NCBI RefSeq assembly: GCF_000787815.1
Contig: NZ_BBPO01000059.1
Location: 1-42,228, forward strand
From: Streptacidiphilus neutrinimicus
GTDB taxonomy: Bacteria > Actinomycetota > Actinomycetes > Streptomycetales > Streptomycetaceae
Direction: 5' to 3'
DNA length: 42,228 nucleotides
The notes under the pieces were generated by a model. That model was not told the DNA's origin and searched no databases. It saw only the letters and a list, made by a program, of their open reading frames with translations. Positions 15,142 to 23,623 of this stretch are shown here, in pieces (the first letter of the stretch is position 1; each line of letters opens with the position of its first letter). The position numbers and the translations under genes are program-made.

Positions 15142-16664
15142 CTGGGCCACCTCGGGCCGATGACGAAGGGCACGGGCCGCACCGAGGCGACACAGCGGGT
15201 GTCGGGAGCGTCGGGACGGTCGTAGAAGGTGGTGATCACGCGTGAGCCGCAGGGATTGTCGAACACGCCGTGCGCGACGCCGGCGAGCGTCACCACGATC
15301 GAGTTCCGCAGCGTCAGCGCGGCGTAGCGCCCCCAGACCGCGCCGGTCTGCGCGTCGAAGCTCCCGGAGATGGCGAGGGTCGGGATGGCGCTGCGGGTGA
15401 CCTCGCGGATCGACGGGTCCGCCACGGGGACGTCCCAGGCGCGGCAGGCCTCGCGCAGGAAGGCCAGCTGTGGCGCCTGGGCCAGGACCGAGGTGGGGAA
15501 GGTCGGGAAGGCCCGCAGGCCGGCGGTCAGCTGCTCGCGCGGAGTCTCGTAGGGGACCCACTCGCTGCACCACACGCTCAGGGAGAGGCCGTGGGCGAAG
15601 ACCCCCTCGCTGCCGGGGTAGCGAGTGGAGGCCCACTGCTCGGCGACGCGCTGCGGGTCGCCGTGGGCCAGCTCGTCCACCGCCAGCGGGAAGTCGGCGG
15701 GAGTGTGGCTGGCGCGGACCATCCAGTTCACCAGCGCTCCGCCGTCGAGGACCACCTTCACCGGTCCGACCCCCGGGACGGTCACCCGGGTGGTGACGGG
15801 GTGGGCCTCCAACCGGCCCACCTCGCGGGTGAACTCGGCGGCGAGTTGCGGGTAGCGCGCGCGGCAGGCGGGCTGCGCCGCGCAGGCCCCGGTCATGTTG
15901 TCGAACGACTCCTTGACGCTGCTCCAGGTCCAGCCCGGGGTCGCCACCGACGGCGGCACCACCCCGTCGATCACGACCGATCGGATCCCCTGCGGATAAC
16001 GGCGCATGTACGTCAGCGCCAACTCGGTCCCGTAGGAGTGAGAGAAGACGTTCCACTCCCTGATGCCGAGTGCCGTCCGCAGGTCCGCCAGGTCGGTCGC
16101 ACTCTCGGTGGTGTTGTACGCCGCGAGGTCGACGCCCTCGCCGGCCAGCCGGTCGCGGCAGGCCGAGACCGCCTGCACGTACAGCCGCCCGGTGGAGGGG
16201 GCGTCGTAGCGCAGCCCGATCCGCCGCTGGTAGAACCGGTCGATCTCGGGGCAGGTCAGGGCTGTCGGCGAGGAGAGCGTCCCGCGCTGCGACATGACCA
16301 CGAGATCGCGGTCGCGGTTCAGTCCGGTCTCGGTGATCTGCGCGATGTCGCTGACGGCGTCCTGTCCCGGTCCTCCGGGCAGGAACACGATCGGGTCCCC
16401 GTGCGGCCCGGGAGACTGCGCGGGGACGATCGCGACGGCGAGCCGAAGCTTTCGCCCGTCGGGCCGGGCCCGGTTCTCCGGTACGACCAAGTACCCGCAG
16501 TCGGCCTTCACCCCGTGCGGCAGGGTGGGCGGGCAGGGCCCCGGCACGAACCGCGACGCGTGGCCCGCCCCCACCCCGGCCCCCTCGGCCGCGGCCCCGC
16601 TCGGCACCGCGGTCAAGGTCGTAGCCAGCAGTCCGGTCAGCACCGCCAGCTTCGCGGCTCTCAT
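15138..16664 (-). CDS. Secreted alpha/beta hydrolase with TAP-like C-terminal domain
   Basis: A 508-residue secreted peptidase-type hydrolase of the SlpD/SlpE tripeptidyl-aminopeptidase family. Signal peptide MRAAKLAVLTGLLATTLTAV is followed by a Cys-rich N-terminus. The core shows PIVFLPGGPGQDA (oxyanion loop, about residues 91-103), the nucleophile elbow SHSYGTELAL with S210, an Asp in SGSFDAQTG and the His in VAGVAHGVF. Several Cys suggest disulfides in the extracellular form. The ATG at 16664 is preferred to the GTG just before it; a GTGAGGTG purine stretch lies upstream. It is the first gene of a two-gene unit with the Tat-exported hydrolase. Confidence 0.9.
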   Translation of the reverse strand: MRAAKLAVLTGLLATTLTAVPSGAAAEGAGVGAGHASRFVPGPCPPTLPHGVKADCGYLVVPENRARPDGRKLRLAVAIVPAQSPGPHGDPIVFLPGGPGQDAVSDIAQITETGLNRDRDLVVMSQRGTLSSPTALTCPEIDRFYQRRIGLRYDAPSTGRLYVQAVSACRDRLAGEGVDLAAYNTTESATDLADLRTALGIREWNVFSHSYGTELALTYMRRYPQGIRSVVIDGVVPPSVATPGWTWSSVKESFDNMTGACAAQPACRARYPQLAAEFTREVGRLEAHPVTTRVTVPGVGPVKVVLDGGALVNWMVRASHTPADFPLAVDELAHGDPQRVAEQWASTRYPGSEGVFAHGLSLSVWCSEWVPYETPREQLTAGLRAFPTFPTSVLAQAPQLAFLREACRAWDVPVADPSIREVTRSAIPTLAISGSFDAQTGAVWGRYAALTLRNSIVVTLAGVAHGVFDNPCGSRVITTFYDRPDAPDTRCVASVRPVPFVIGPRWPR

Positions 16665-16848
16665 CACGACACCTCACATCCTCACGCAGACACCCGGCAG
16701 ACGCCGGACCGCCCTCGCGAATCCGACGCGCCATCAGGTACCCGCCCCGGCCCGCCCTCCACCGGAGATCACCGCTTAGGAGGACACGGTTTTAGCCTGT
16801 CCGGTCTGCGCCGAGGCCCGTGTCAGGCGTCCGGGCACGCTCTCCTTC

Positions 16849-16862
16849 GTTGTCTTGACAAC
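16849..16862. promoter_or_regulatory. GTTGTC-TT-GACAAC inverted repeat with -35 box
   Basis: A perfect six-base inverted repeat with a TT centre lies 25 bases before the marR start and contains TTGACA (16855-16860), a consensus -35 hexamer. This is a likely MarR autoregulatory operator. It is also in the divergent leader of the secreted hydrolase. Confidence 0.6.
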
Positions 16863-16886
16863 ACTCCTGTCGGGGTTCACCCTGGA

Positions 16887-17333
16887 GTGGTGACTGCGCA
16901 GACCAGCGGCCTGCACGACCACCTCGGCTACTGGCTTCGCCGCCTGTCCGACGAGGTCCACGGCCGCTTCGAGAGGCAACTCGCCGAGCACGGTGTGACC
17001 GTGGCCCAGTGGGCCGTGCTGATCACCGTCTACCGGGGCGACGCGACGACGACCCGCGAGGTGTCCCGCTACGTCGACATCGACGTCGGCGCCGTCTCGC
17101 GGCTGGTGGACCGGCTGATCGCCAAAGGCCTGATCTCCCGTGAACCCGACCCCCACTCCAAGCGCATCCTGCGGCTGACCCTCACCGACCAGGGACGCGA
17201 GCTCGCGCCCCGACTCGCCGAGATCGCCGACCGCAACGACGCCCACTTCTTCGCCGCCCTCACTCCCGATCAGCGCCGCCAACTGGAGCACTGGATAAGG
17301 GATTTGGTCGGCGCCACACCCCCAACCCCATGA
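16887..17333 (+). CDS. MarR-family transcriptional regulator
   Basis: A 148-residue winged-helix regulator. It has the MarR layout: N-terminal dimer helix DHLGYWLRRLSDEVHGRFER, then VTVAQWAVLITVYRG, recognition segment TTREVSRYVDIDVGAVSRLVD and wing LISREPDPHSKRILRLTLTDQG (residues 87-115). GTG at 16887 and GTG at 16890 are both possible starts. It binds DNA as a dimer and usually represses its own promoter; the palindrome at 16849-16862 is the obvious site. Its TGA overlaps the ATG of the next gene (ATGA at 17330), so regulator and SRPBCC protein are one unit. The inducing ligand is unknown, probably a small lipophilic molecule. Confidence 0.92.
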   Translation: MVTAQTSGLHDHLGYWLRRLSDEVHGRFERQLAEHGVTVAQWAVLITVYRGDATTTREVSRYVDIDVGAVSRLVDRLIAKGLISREPDPHSKRILRLTLTDQGRELAPRLAEIADRNDAHFFAALTPDQRRQLEHWIRDLVGATPPTP

Positions 17334-17767
17334 AAGAGCACCCCCCCATGAGCACCGCCCCCGCCACCGCCCGCTCGGTCACGAAGACCGTCACCATCGC
17401 CCGCCCGGCCGCCGACGTGTTCGCGTTCCTCGCCGACCCGGCCAACTGGCCCGCCTGGGCGGTGGTCAACGTCAAGGCGATCGAGCCCACCGACGACCCG
17501 GCCTGGTGGCTGATGGCCACCCCGCACGGACCCGCCCGGCTGCGCATCCGCGCCAACGCCGAGCTCGGCCTCCTCGACCACGACTACGTCGAGGACCAGG
17601 CGTCCTGGCAGGTCCCCGCCCGCGTCGTCCCCAACGGCGCCGGGGCCGAGTTCATGATGACCTTCTTCCAGCCCCCGGCGTTCACCGACGCCTTCTTCGA
17701 CGAGCAGATCGCCCTCGTCGACACCGAACTCGCCACCCTCAAGCGCATCCTGGAATCCGGCGCCTGA
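17330..17767 (+). CDS. SRPBCC (START/Bet v1-fold) protein
   Basis: A 145-residue ligand-binding protein of the polyketide cyclase/SRPBCC superfamily. Visible elements are the first strand [20 protein letters not shown], the [15 protein letters not shown] region, [14 protein letters not shown] and the long C-terminal helix [20 protein letters not shown]. The fold encloses a hydrophobic pocket. No catalytic residue is evident. The ATG at 17330 overlaps the marR stop; a second ATG at 17348 with an AAAGAG purine stretch is a reasonable alternative and would give 139 residues. Cotranscription with marR suggests that it binds or modifies the compound sensed by the regulator. Confidence 0.85.
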   Translation: MKEHPPMSTAPATARSVTKTVTIARPAADVFAFLADPANWPAWAVVNVKAIEPTDDPAWWLMATPHGPARLRIRANAELGLLDHDYVEDQASWQVPARVVPNGAGAEFMMTFFQPPAFTDAFFDEQIALVDTELATLKRILESGA

Positions 17768-17891
17768 CCCTCGCCGGGGCAGGACACGCCCGGCGGCGCT
17801 CGGCCGGGGAGGTGAGGGCCGGGAGCGCCGCCGCGTGGGATCTTGGCTGTGGAACGAACGTCCTCGGAAAGCCTGGAAAGAAGGAACACCC

Positions 17892-18761
17892 TTGGTCAGC
17901 ACGTCGTCTTCCCCCGCAGCAGCCTCGGGCAGCTTCCCGATCGGCGGCGACCTGCCGGTGCACCGCCTCGGATTCGGAGCCATGCGCATCACCGGGCCCG
18001 GCGTCTGGGGTGAGCCGCAGGACCCGGACGAGGCGGTCCGGGTCCTGCGGCGGGCGGTCGAGCTCGGGGTCACGTTCATCGACACCGCCGACTCCTACGG
18101 CCCGGCCGTCAGCGAGCCGCTGATCAAGCAGGCGCTGCATCCGTACCCGGACGACCTGGTCATCGCGACCAAGGGCGGCTTCACCCGGCAGGGCCCCGAC
18201 CGGTGGGTCCCCAACGGGCGACCGGACTACCTGACGCAGCAGGCGGAGCTGAGCCTGCGCTACCTCGGCGTCGAGCGGATCGACCTGTACCAGCTCCACC
18301 GCATCGACCCGAAGGTTCCGGTCGAGGAGTCCCTCGGCGCACTGACGCAGCTCCAGAGCGAGGGGAAGATCCGCCACATCGGCCTCTCCGAGGTCTCCGT
18401 CGCCGAGCTGCGGCGGGCCCGTGAGAGCGCCGAGATCGTCTCGGTCCAGAACCGCTACAACCTGGCCGACCGCAGCTCCGAGGAGGTCGTCGACTACTGC
18501 GAGGCCCAGAACCTCGCGTTCATCCCCTGGTACCCGATCGCGACGGGCACGCTTGCCGCCCCGGACGGCCCGCTGGCGAGGATGAGCGCGGACCAGGGCG
18601 CGACGCCCGGGCAGCTCGCCCTCGCCTGGCTGCTGCGCCGCTCGCCGGTGATCCTGCCGATCCCCGGGACGTCGTCGGTCGCGCACCTCGAGGAGAACGT
18701 CGCGGCCGCGTCGGTGCGGCTGACGGACGCGGAGTTCACGACCCTGACCGAGGCTGTCTGA
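17892..18761 (+). CDS. Aldo/keto reductase
   Basis: A 289-residue NADPH-dependent oxidoreductase with the (beta/alpha)8 AKR fold. Catalytic residues are in [12 protein letters not shown] (Asp and Tyr), LVIATKGGF (Lys) and [11 protein letters not shown] (His). The cofactor phosphate site is in [19 protein letters not shown] near the C-terminus. The best start is the TTG at 17892, which follows AAGAAGGA by six bases; starting further upstream would add a Trp-rich stretch without AKR similarity. It resembles the YajO/Tas-like group acting on aldehydes and ketones. It is separate from the marR unit by 124 bases and converges on the next gene over a hairpin. Confidence 0.92.
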   Translation: MVSTSSSPAAASGSFPIGGDLPVHRLGFGAMRITGPGVWGEPQDPDEAVRVLRRAVELGVTFIDTADSYGPAVSEPLIKQALHPYPDDLVIATKGGFTRQGPDRWVPNGRPDYLTQQAELSLRYLGVERIDLYQLHRIDPKVPVEESLGALTQLQSEGKIRHIGLSEVSVAELRRARESAEIVSVQNRYNLADRSSEEVVDYCEAQNLAFIPWYPIATGTLAAPDGPLARMSADQGATPGQLALAWLLRRSPVILPIPGTSSVAHLEENVAAASVRLTDAEFTTLTEAV

Positions 18762-18764
18762 GAG

Positions 18765-18789
18765 GTCCGGCGGCCCGGCGGGCCCGGAC
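18765..18789. terminator. Bidirectional hairpin between convergent oxidoreductase genes
   Basis: GTCCGG (18765-18770) pairs with CCGGAC (18784-18789) and GCCC (18773-18776) with GGGC (18780-18783), with a CG bulge and a three-base loop. It fills the 29-bp gap between the aldo/keto reductase stop and the dehydrogenase stop. Confidence 0.6.
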
Positions 18790-18790
18790 G

Positions 18791-19693
18791 CTACCGCCCC
18801 TCGGGCGTCGTGAACGGGAACGAGACCCCGGTCAGGCTCTCCGAGACCTCCCAGAGGCGACGGGCGCGCTCGGGGTCGCGGGCGTTGTCGCTGAGGGCGG
18901 CCGGGGCGGGGTGGCCCTTGAGTTCGCCGCGGCCGTCGGGGCCGGTGTAGCTGCCGCCGGGCAGGTTCTGAGTGGCGGCGTAGAGGACGGGCAGCGCGCC
19001 CATGCTCTCGGACTGCGCCATGAACCGGTTGGTGAACGACATGAGGATGCGTTGCACGGCGCTTCCGGTCCCGCGCTGCAGGTTGGTGGCCGCGTAGCCG
19101 GGGTGGGCCGCGTGCGCGGTGACGGGGGAGCCGACGGCGGTGAGGCGACGCTGCAGTTCCTGGATGAACAGCAGGTCGGCGAGCTTCGACTGCTGGTAGG
19201 CACGCCAGGGGCGGTACTCGCGCTCGGAGTTGAGGTCGTCGAAGTTGACGTCGACGCCGGGTCGGCGGTGCGCGTTGGACGCGACGCTGACGACCCGGCC
19301 GGTGATCTGCGGCAGCAGCAGGTTGGTGAGCGCGAACGGTCCGAGGTGGTTCGTGCCGAGCTGCATCTCGAAGCCGTCGACGGTGCGGCGCTGCGGGATC
19401 GCCATCACCCCCGCGTTGTTGATCAGGACGTCGAGCGGTCCCTCCCAGGCCCCGGCGAAGCGGCGTACCGACGCCAGGTCCGCGAGGTCGAGCTCGCGCA
19501 CCTCGGCGCTGCCGCCGCAGGAGCGCGCGGCGTCCGCGCCGCGCCGGGTGTCGCGCACGGCGAGCACCACATGGGCGCCGACACGGGCCAGCTCACGCGA
19601 CGTGATCAGGCCGAGGCCGCTGGTCGCCCCGGTGACCACCACCGTGGTTCCTGTCAGGTCGGGCAGGTCGGCAGCGGTCCACTTCTCACCCAT
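18791..19693 (-). CDS. Short-chain dehydrogenase/reductase (retinol-dehydrogenase-like)
   Basis: A 300-residue SDR. The NAD(P) loop TVVVTGATSGLG (TGxxxGxG) is near residue 18, NNAGVM follows, and the catalytic YxxxK is in WRAYQQSKLADLLF. A catalytic Ser lies in GRVVSVASNAHR. The C-terminal extension with HPGYAATNLQ matches the SDR group that includes retinol and light-dependent protochlorophyllide-type reductases; the substrate is unknown. The ATG at 19693 gives MGEKWTAADLPDLTG, the usual start for relatives; a GTG at 19720 is possible. GAGG lies only one base before the ATG, so initiation may be weak or leaderless. Confidence 0.88.
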   Translation of the reverse strand: MGEKWTAADLPDLTGTTVVVTGATSGLGLITSRELARVGAHVVLAVRDTRRGADAARSCGGSAEVRELDLADLASVRRFAGAWEGPLDVLINNAGVMAIPQRRTVDGFEMQLGTNHLGPFALTNLLLPQITGRVVSVASNAHRRPGVDVNFDDLNSEREYRPWRAYQQSKLADLLFIQELQRRLTAVGSPVTAHAAHPGYAATNLQRGTGSAVQRILMSFTNRFMAQSESMGALPVLYAATQNLPGGSYTGPDGRGELKGHPAPAALSDNARDPERARRLWEVSESLTGVSFPFTTPEGR

Positions 19694-19818
19694 ACCTCGA
19701 TTCTGGTCACTGCTACACACCAGGGCGAGTGGGCGGCGTCCACCCGTGGGCGGTCTCCCGGCGCGGTGTCGCGCCGGCCTCTCCGGGGCGGAGCGCTCCG
19801 GTTCCCTGTGACGGCAGG

Positions 19819-20436
19819 TCAGTGCTCACCGAAGAAGATCTCCCTGACCTCCCGGGCGGCGTAGTAGACCAGGACGTATCCGGCGGCCGGGTCGGCCCAC
19901 CACCAGCCCTGCGTCACGTTGAGCACCAGGCCCAGCAGGACGGCGGCAGCGAGCAGGCCGTCGATGAGGGTGACCCGCCCTTCGGTTCTGAGCACGGGGT
20001 TGTCCAGCGCCGCACCCGTACGGGCTTTGCCGAAGGCGAGCAGGAACATCACCGCGGCGGTGATCGCCGTCCAGACGATGCCCAGCGTCGAGTGGTGCGG
20101 CCGGAAGCCCGTCGCCAGGACCACGGTGGACTGCACGAGAAGGTACGCGGCGAGGAGCGCGAAGCCGACGCCGATCAGCCGCAGGCCGCGCTTCTGTCGT
20201 TCTTCGCCGCTGCCCGACAGTTCCCAGATCACGACGGTGGAAGCGCCGATCTCGATGAGGGAGTCCAGCCCGAAGCCCGCCAGCGCCACGGACCGGGCGT
20301 TGATCGCGGCGACGGCCAGGACGGCGATGCCGACCACGTTCCACCCCAGCGTGGCGTACTCCAGGGCGAAGCCCCGCCGCAGCAGCGCGATCCTGGGCAC
20401 CTCGACGTTGCCGTCCTCTACTCTGCGCACACGCAC
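19819..20436 (-). CDS. Short cation-diffusion-facilitator-like membrane protein
   Basis: A 205-residue membrane protein related to CDF (cation efflux) transporters. Five or six helices are seen, with NARSVALAGFGLDSLIEIGAS matching the CDF signature (DSL) in helix 2 and WADPAAGYVLVYYAAREV matching the last conserved helix (ADP). The cytosolic C-terminal metallochaperone-like domain of standard CDFs (about 90 residues) is missing, and the protein stops right after the last helix. Such short forms are known in bacteria. It is the last gene of the leftward metal-efflux group, 82 bases after the MntP-like gene. The GTG at 20436 is uncertain; a GTG near 20400 is an alternative. Confidence 0.8.
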   Translation of the reverse strand: MRVRRVEDGNVEVPRIALLRRGFALEYATLGWNVVGIAVLAVAAINARSVALAGFGLDSLIEIGASTVVIWELSGSGEERQKRGLRLIGVGFALLAAYLLVQSTVVLATGFRPHHSTLGIVWTAITAAVMFLLAFGKARTGAALDNPVLRTEGRVTLIDGLLAAAVLLGLVLNVTQGWWWADPAAGYVLVYYAAREVREIFFGEH

Positions 20437-20518
20437 ACAGTAGCCGTCTGGAGATCGCCTGCCTGAGGCGTCGTCCTGCGGTCACCCGGGCCGTCCGCGC
20501 CTGTGCCTGGCTTCGGGG

Positions 20519-21067
20519 CTACAACGCCCCTGCGGCGACGGCGATCCCGACGGCGATCAGGACGAGGGCTCCGAACAGTTCGCCGCGGCGGCCGGTCTTC
20601 TCGCCGATCCGTGCCCCGAGTTCCAGACCGATCAGGGACATGGTGATGCTGACCCCGCCGATGACGGCGGCGGCGGTGACCAGGTTGACGTCGTACGTGC
20701 CCAAGGAGAAGCCGACGGCGAGGTTGTCGATGCTCAGCGCCAGCCCGGTCAGCAGGAGCCTGCCCATGGGCTGCCCGCCGTCGGGGGTGTCTGCCTCCTC
20801 CTGCGCGGCGCGCAGACTCTGCCAGAGGGCATAGGCGCCGGTCGCGATCAGCAGCGTGGCGCCGAGCCAGCGGGCGGCGGACCCGATCTCGTCGGCCGCA
20901 CTGCGGCCGAGGACCAGGCCGAGGACCGGCATGCCGGCCTCGAAGAGACCGAAGACGACGCCGACCCGCCAGCGCGTGCGGCTGTCCACGCCCGAGATGC
21001 CGATGCCGATCGCGGCGGCGAAGTTGGACAGGCCGAGCGCGAGAGCCACCAGCAGGAGTGCGATCAC
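20519..21067 (-). CDS. MntP-like manganese/metal efflux protein
   Basis: A 182-residue membrane protein with six helices in two repeats, as in MntP/YtaF. Repeat 1 has LALALGLSNFAAAIGIGISG and repeat 2 has LTGLALSIDNLAVGFSLG, with Asp/Asn in the helices that in MntP bind Mn2+. GTG at 21067 is taken as start because the first helix begins immediately (VIALLLVALAL) and GGGG lies about 13 bases upstream. It lies between the ferredoxin gene (61 bases before it) and the CDF-like gene in the same direction. By context the metal may be Co, Ni or Mn; homology alone supports Mn. Confidence 0.83.
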   Translation of the reverse strand: MIALLLVALALGLSNFAAAIGIGISGVDSRTRWRVGVVFGLFEAGMPVLGLVLGRSAADEIGSAARWLGATLLIATGAYALWQSLRAAQEEADTPDGGQPMGRLLLTGLALSIDNLAVGFSLGTYDVNLVTAAAVIGGVSITMSLIGLELGARIGEKTGRRGELFGALVLIAVGIAVAAGAL

Positions 21068-21128
21068 GTCGGCACCGTATCCCCACGCTCGCCCCGGGGA
21101 AACGGCCCCTCCGGGAGCTCGACCGCGC

Positions 21129-21542
21129 TCAGTCCTCGATGCCCTGCCGGACGCGGCGCGAGGGCTGGAAGGCGTACAGGTCGAGAATGCCCGGCGGGTC
21201 GGCCGGCCCAGGGCCGCCCGCTTCGACCCAGGCCGCGATGTCGGCGGTGACATCGCGGTCGTTGACCAGGCCCAGCCACACCGGGCGCCCTCCCGCCCGG
21301 CGACCCGCCGGGGAGGGCTGGACGACGATGACGTTCGCCTGCTCGCAGGCGTCCAGGCAGTCGACCACCCGTATGCTCGCGCTGTCGCCCAACGCCGTGC
21401 GCAGTTCGGCGAGCTGGGCGGTGTGGTCGACGCGGGGGATCTTCGCGGTGCCGCAGCAGCAGCCCCGGCACACGGTCACCGTCGGGCGGCCCGCCCCCGC
21501 CGAAGAAGAGACGGCAGCCTGCGCCCGGGCGCGGCGGCTCAC
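21129..21542 (-). CDS. Thioredoxin-fold [2Fe-2S] ferredoxin-like protein
   Basis: A 137-residue protein of the thioredoxin-like (2Fe-2S) ferredoxin family. Cluster ligands are expected from VCRGCCCGT (C25, C28-C30) and VVDCLDACEQANVIVVQPS (C62, C66); the second block, with its C-x3-C and following hydrophobic strand, is the family hallmark. The last 35 residues (DLYAFQPSRRVRQGIED) are an extension. These proteins bind a 2Fe-2S cluster but have few known partners. Its GTG start overlaps the TGA of the P-type ATPase gene by four bases, so the two are coupled in translation, an unusual pairing of a redox protein with a metal exporter. Confidence 0.85.
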   Translation of the reverse strand: MSRRARAQAAVSSSAGAGRPTVTVCRGCCCGTAKIPRVDHTAQLAELRTALGDSASIRVVDCLDACEQANVIVVQPSPAGRRAGGRPVWLGLVNDRDVTADIAAWVEAGGPGPADPPGILDLYAFQPSRRVRQGIED

Positions 21543-23524
21543 CGGGTCGCCGTCGCGTTCGTGGCGGCACGGCGCCAGGCGGCGTCGCGCAGCAGGCGCA
21601 GGCCGTTGAGGCCGACGATGACGGTGGAGCCCTCGTGGCCCAGCACGCCCAGCGGCAGCGGCAGATGCCCGGCGAGGTCCCAGACCACCAGGCCGGTGAT
21701 GAACACCGAGGCGATGACGAGGTTCTGCACGACGAGCCCGCGGGCCCGCCGGGACAGCGCGACCACCGTGGGGACGGTGGCCAGCTCGTCGCGGACGACG
21801 ACCGCGTCGGCGGTCTCCAGAGCGAGGTCGGACCCCGCGCGGCCCATGGCCACGCCGGTGTGGGCGGCGGCCAGCGCCGGGGCGTCGTTGACTCCGTCGC
21901 CGATCACCATCGTGCGGCGGCCGGCCTGCTCCTGCTCGGTGACCGCGGTGACCTTGTCCTGCGGCAGCAGCCCGGCGCGTACGTCCGTGATGCCCACCTC
22001 GGCGGCCAGCCGCGCGGCGGCTCGGGGATTGTCACCGGTGACCAGGATCGGGGCCCTGCCGGTGAGTTCGCCGAGGCGGGCGACGGTCGCGGCGGCGTCG
22101 ACACGGAGCCGGTCGGCGATGCCGAGCACGCCCACCGGAGTGCCGTCGCGCAGGACCAGGACGGCGGTGCGTCCGCCTTCCTCCAGTTCTGCCGTGACGA
22201 GCGCGGCGTCCGCGTCTGCCTCGCCGTGTCCCTCCAGCAGCCTGGCGGGGGCGCCGACCGCGACCTTTCGGCCCTCGACGGTGGCGGTGACGCCGACGCC
22301 GGGGGTGGAGGTGAAGTCCTCGGCCGCGCCCAGGGGCAGCCGGCGGGTGCGGGCGGCGTCGACGACGGCGCGGGCGAGCGGGTGCTCGCTGGGGTGCTCC
22401 GCGGTCGCGGCGAGCGCCAGCAGCTGGTCCTCGGTCAGGCCGACGCCGGGGAGCGGGCGCAGCTCGGTGACGCGTGGCGTGCCCTCGGTCAGGGTTCCGG
22501 TCTTGTCCAGGGCGACGGCCTGAACCTGGCCGAGCTGCTCCATCACGACAGCCGACTTGACCAGCACTCCGTGTCGTCCGGCGTTGGCGATCGAGGCCAG
22601 CAGCGGCGGCATCGTCGCGAGCACGACGGCGCACGGCGAGGCGACGATCATGAACGTCATGGCGCGCAGCAGCGAGCCGGACAGCGCCGCGCCGAAGGCC
22701 GGCGGGATCGCGAAGACCAGCAGGGTCGCGGTGACCATGCCGAGCGAGTAGCGCTGCTCGACCTTCTCGATGAACAGCTGAGTGGGGGCCTTGGTCTGCG
22801 ACGCCTCCTCGACCATGGCGACGATCCGGGCGATGACGGAATCAGAGGCGTCACGCTCGACCTCCACGCGCAGCGCGCCGGTCCCGTTGAGTGTTCCGGC
22901 GAAGACCTCGTCGCCTTGCTCCTTGGCGACCGGCAGCGGCTCCCCGGTGATGGTCGCCTGGTCGACCTCGCTCGCGCCGTCGAGGACGCGGCCGTCCGCG
23001 CCGACACGTTCACCGGGGCGGACGAGAATCACGTCGCCGACCGCGAGCGCCTCGGTCGCGACCGTCTCCTCGGACCCGTCGTCCAGCAGCCGTGTCGCCG
23101 TGGAGGGGGCGAGGTCGAGCAGGCCGCGCACGGAGTCGGCGGTGCGGGCGGTGGCCAGCGCCTCCAGCGCACCGGAGGTGGCGAAGATGACGATCAGCAG
23201 CGCGCCGTCCAGCACCTGCCCGATCGCTGCCGCACCCAGCGCCGCGACGACCATCAGCAGGTCGACGTCGAGCGTCCTTTCCCGCAGGGCGGTCAGCCCG
23301 GCCCAACCCGGCTCCCAGCCGCCCGCCGCGTAGCAGAGCGCGTACAGCGGACCCCAGACCCACGCGGTGACGCCGGCGAGCTGGAGCGGCAGCGCGATCG
23401 CGAAGAGCACCAGTGCGGCGAGCGCCCAGCGCGCCTCGGCCAGCGCCAGGACGCGCGTCCTGCGTCGCGGTGCGACGGACGGCGCCGCCGGCGCGGCGGG
23501 GCGGTCGAGAAGGGTGGTCGACAT
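21539..23524 (-). CDS. P1B-4-type heavy-metal ATPase (Co/Ni exporter, CtpJ-like)
   Basis: A 661-residue metal-exporting ATPase. Motifs: TGE at 193-195, transmembrane SPC at 296-298, phosphorylated D340 in DKTGTLTEG, HP at 381-382, TGDN near 496-499 and GDGVNDAP at 542-549. The last-helix motif HEGS at 630-633 with SPC defines the P1B-4 group, which exports Co2+, Ni2+ and related metals. There is no N-terminal HMA or Cys-rich metal-binding domain, also usual for this group. The ATG at 23524 follows AAAGAG. The divergent NmtR-type regulator and a shared operator (23585-23600) imply repression without metal. A -10 element TATAGT on the minus strand lies at 23570-23575. Confidence 0.93.
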   Translation of the reverse strand: MSTTLLDRPAAPAAPSVAPRRRTRVLALAEARWALAALVLFAIALPLQLAGVTAWVWGPLYALCYAAGGWEPGWAGLTALRERTLDVDLLMVVAALGAAAIGQVLDGALLIVIFATSGALEALATARTADSVRGLLDLAPSTATRLLDDGSEETVATEALAVGDVILVRPGERVGADGRVLDGASEVDQATITGEPLPVAKEQGDEVFAGTLNGTGALRVEVERDASDSVIARIVAMVEEASQTKAPTQLFIEKVEQRYSLGMVTATLLVFAIPPAFGAALSGSLLRAMTFMIVASPCAVVLATMPPLLASIANAGRHGVLVKSAVVMEQLGQVQAVALDKTGTLTEGTPRVTELRPLPGVGLTEDQLLALAATAEHPSEHPLARAVVDAARTRRLPLGAAEDFTSTPGVGVTATVEGRKVAVGAPARLLEGHGEADADAALVTAELEEGGRTAVLVLRDGTPVGVLGIADRLRVDAAATVARLGELTGRAPILVTGDNPRAAARLAAEVGITDVRAGLLPQDKVTAVTEQEQAGRRTMVIGDGVNDAPALAAAHTGVAMGRAGSDLALETADAVVVRDELATVPTVVALSRRARGLVVQNLVIASVFITGLVVWDLAGHLPLPLGVLGHEGSTVIVGLNGLRLLRDAAWRRAATNATATR

Positions 23525-23569
23525 GAGCGGTCGCTCTTTCAGGCGGAGGAACAGGCTTCGACTCACTCC

Positions 23570-23616
23570 ACTATACGGGAACAAGTGAATGCATCTTCAC
23601 GTGTGCTCGGTATGAT
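23570..23616. promoter_or_regulatory. Divergent promoters with shared NmtR-type operator
   Basis: GTGAA-TGCATC-TTCAC at 23585-23600 is a five-base inverted repeat with a six-base centre, in the form of ArsR/SmtB-family operators. Leftward, the -10 box TATAGT (23570-23575, minus strand) places the operator over the -35 position of the ATPase promoter. Rightward, the -10 box TATGAT (23611-23616) places it over the -35 position of nmtR. One bound dimer could therefore silence both genes. Confidence 0.65.
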
Positions 23617-23623
23617 GGGACGT

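Noticed and set aside
15270-16886. Plus-strand open frame extending marR upstream by hundreds of codons
   Set aside because: The extension is antisense to the secreted hydrolase and lacks MarR similarity; the conserved protein begins at 16887.
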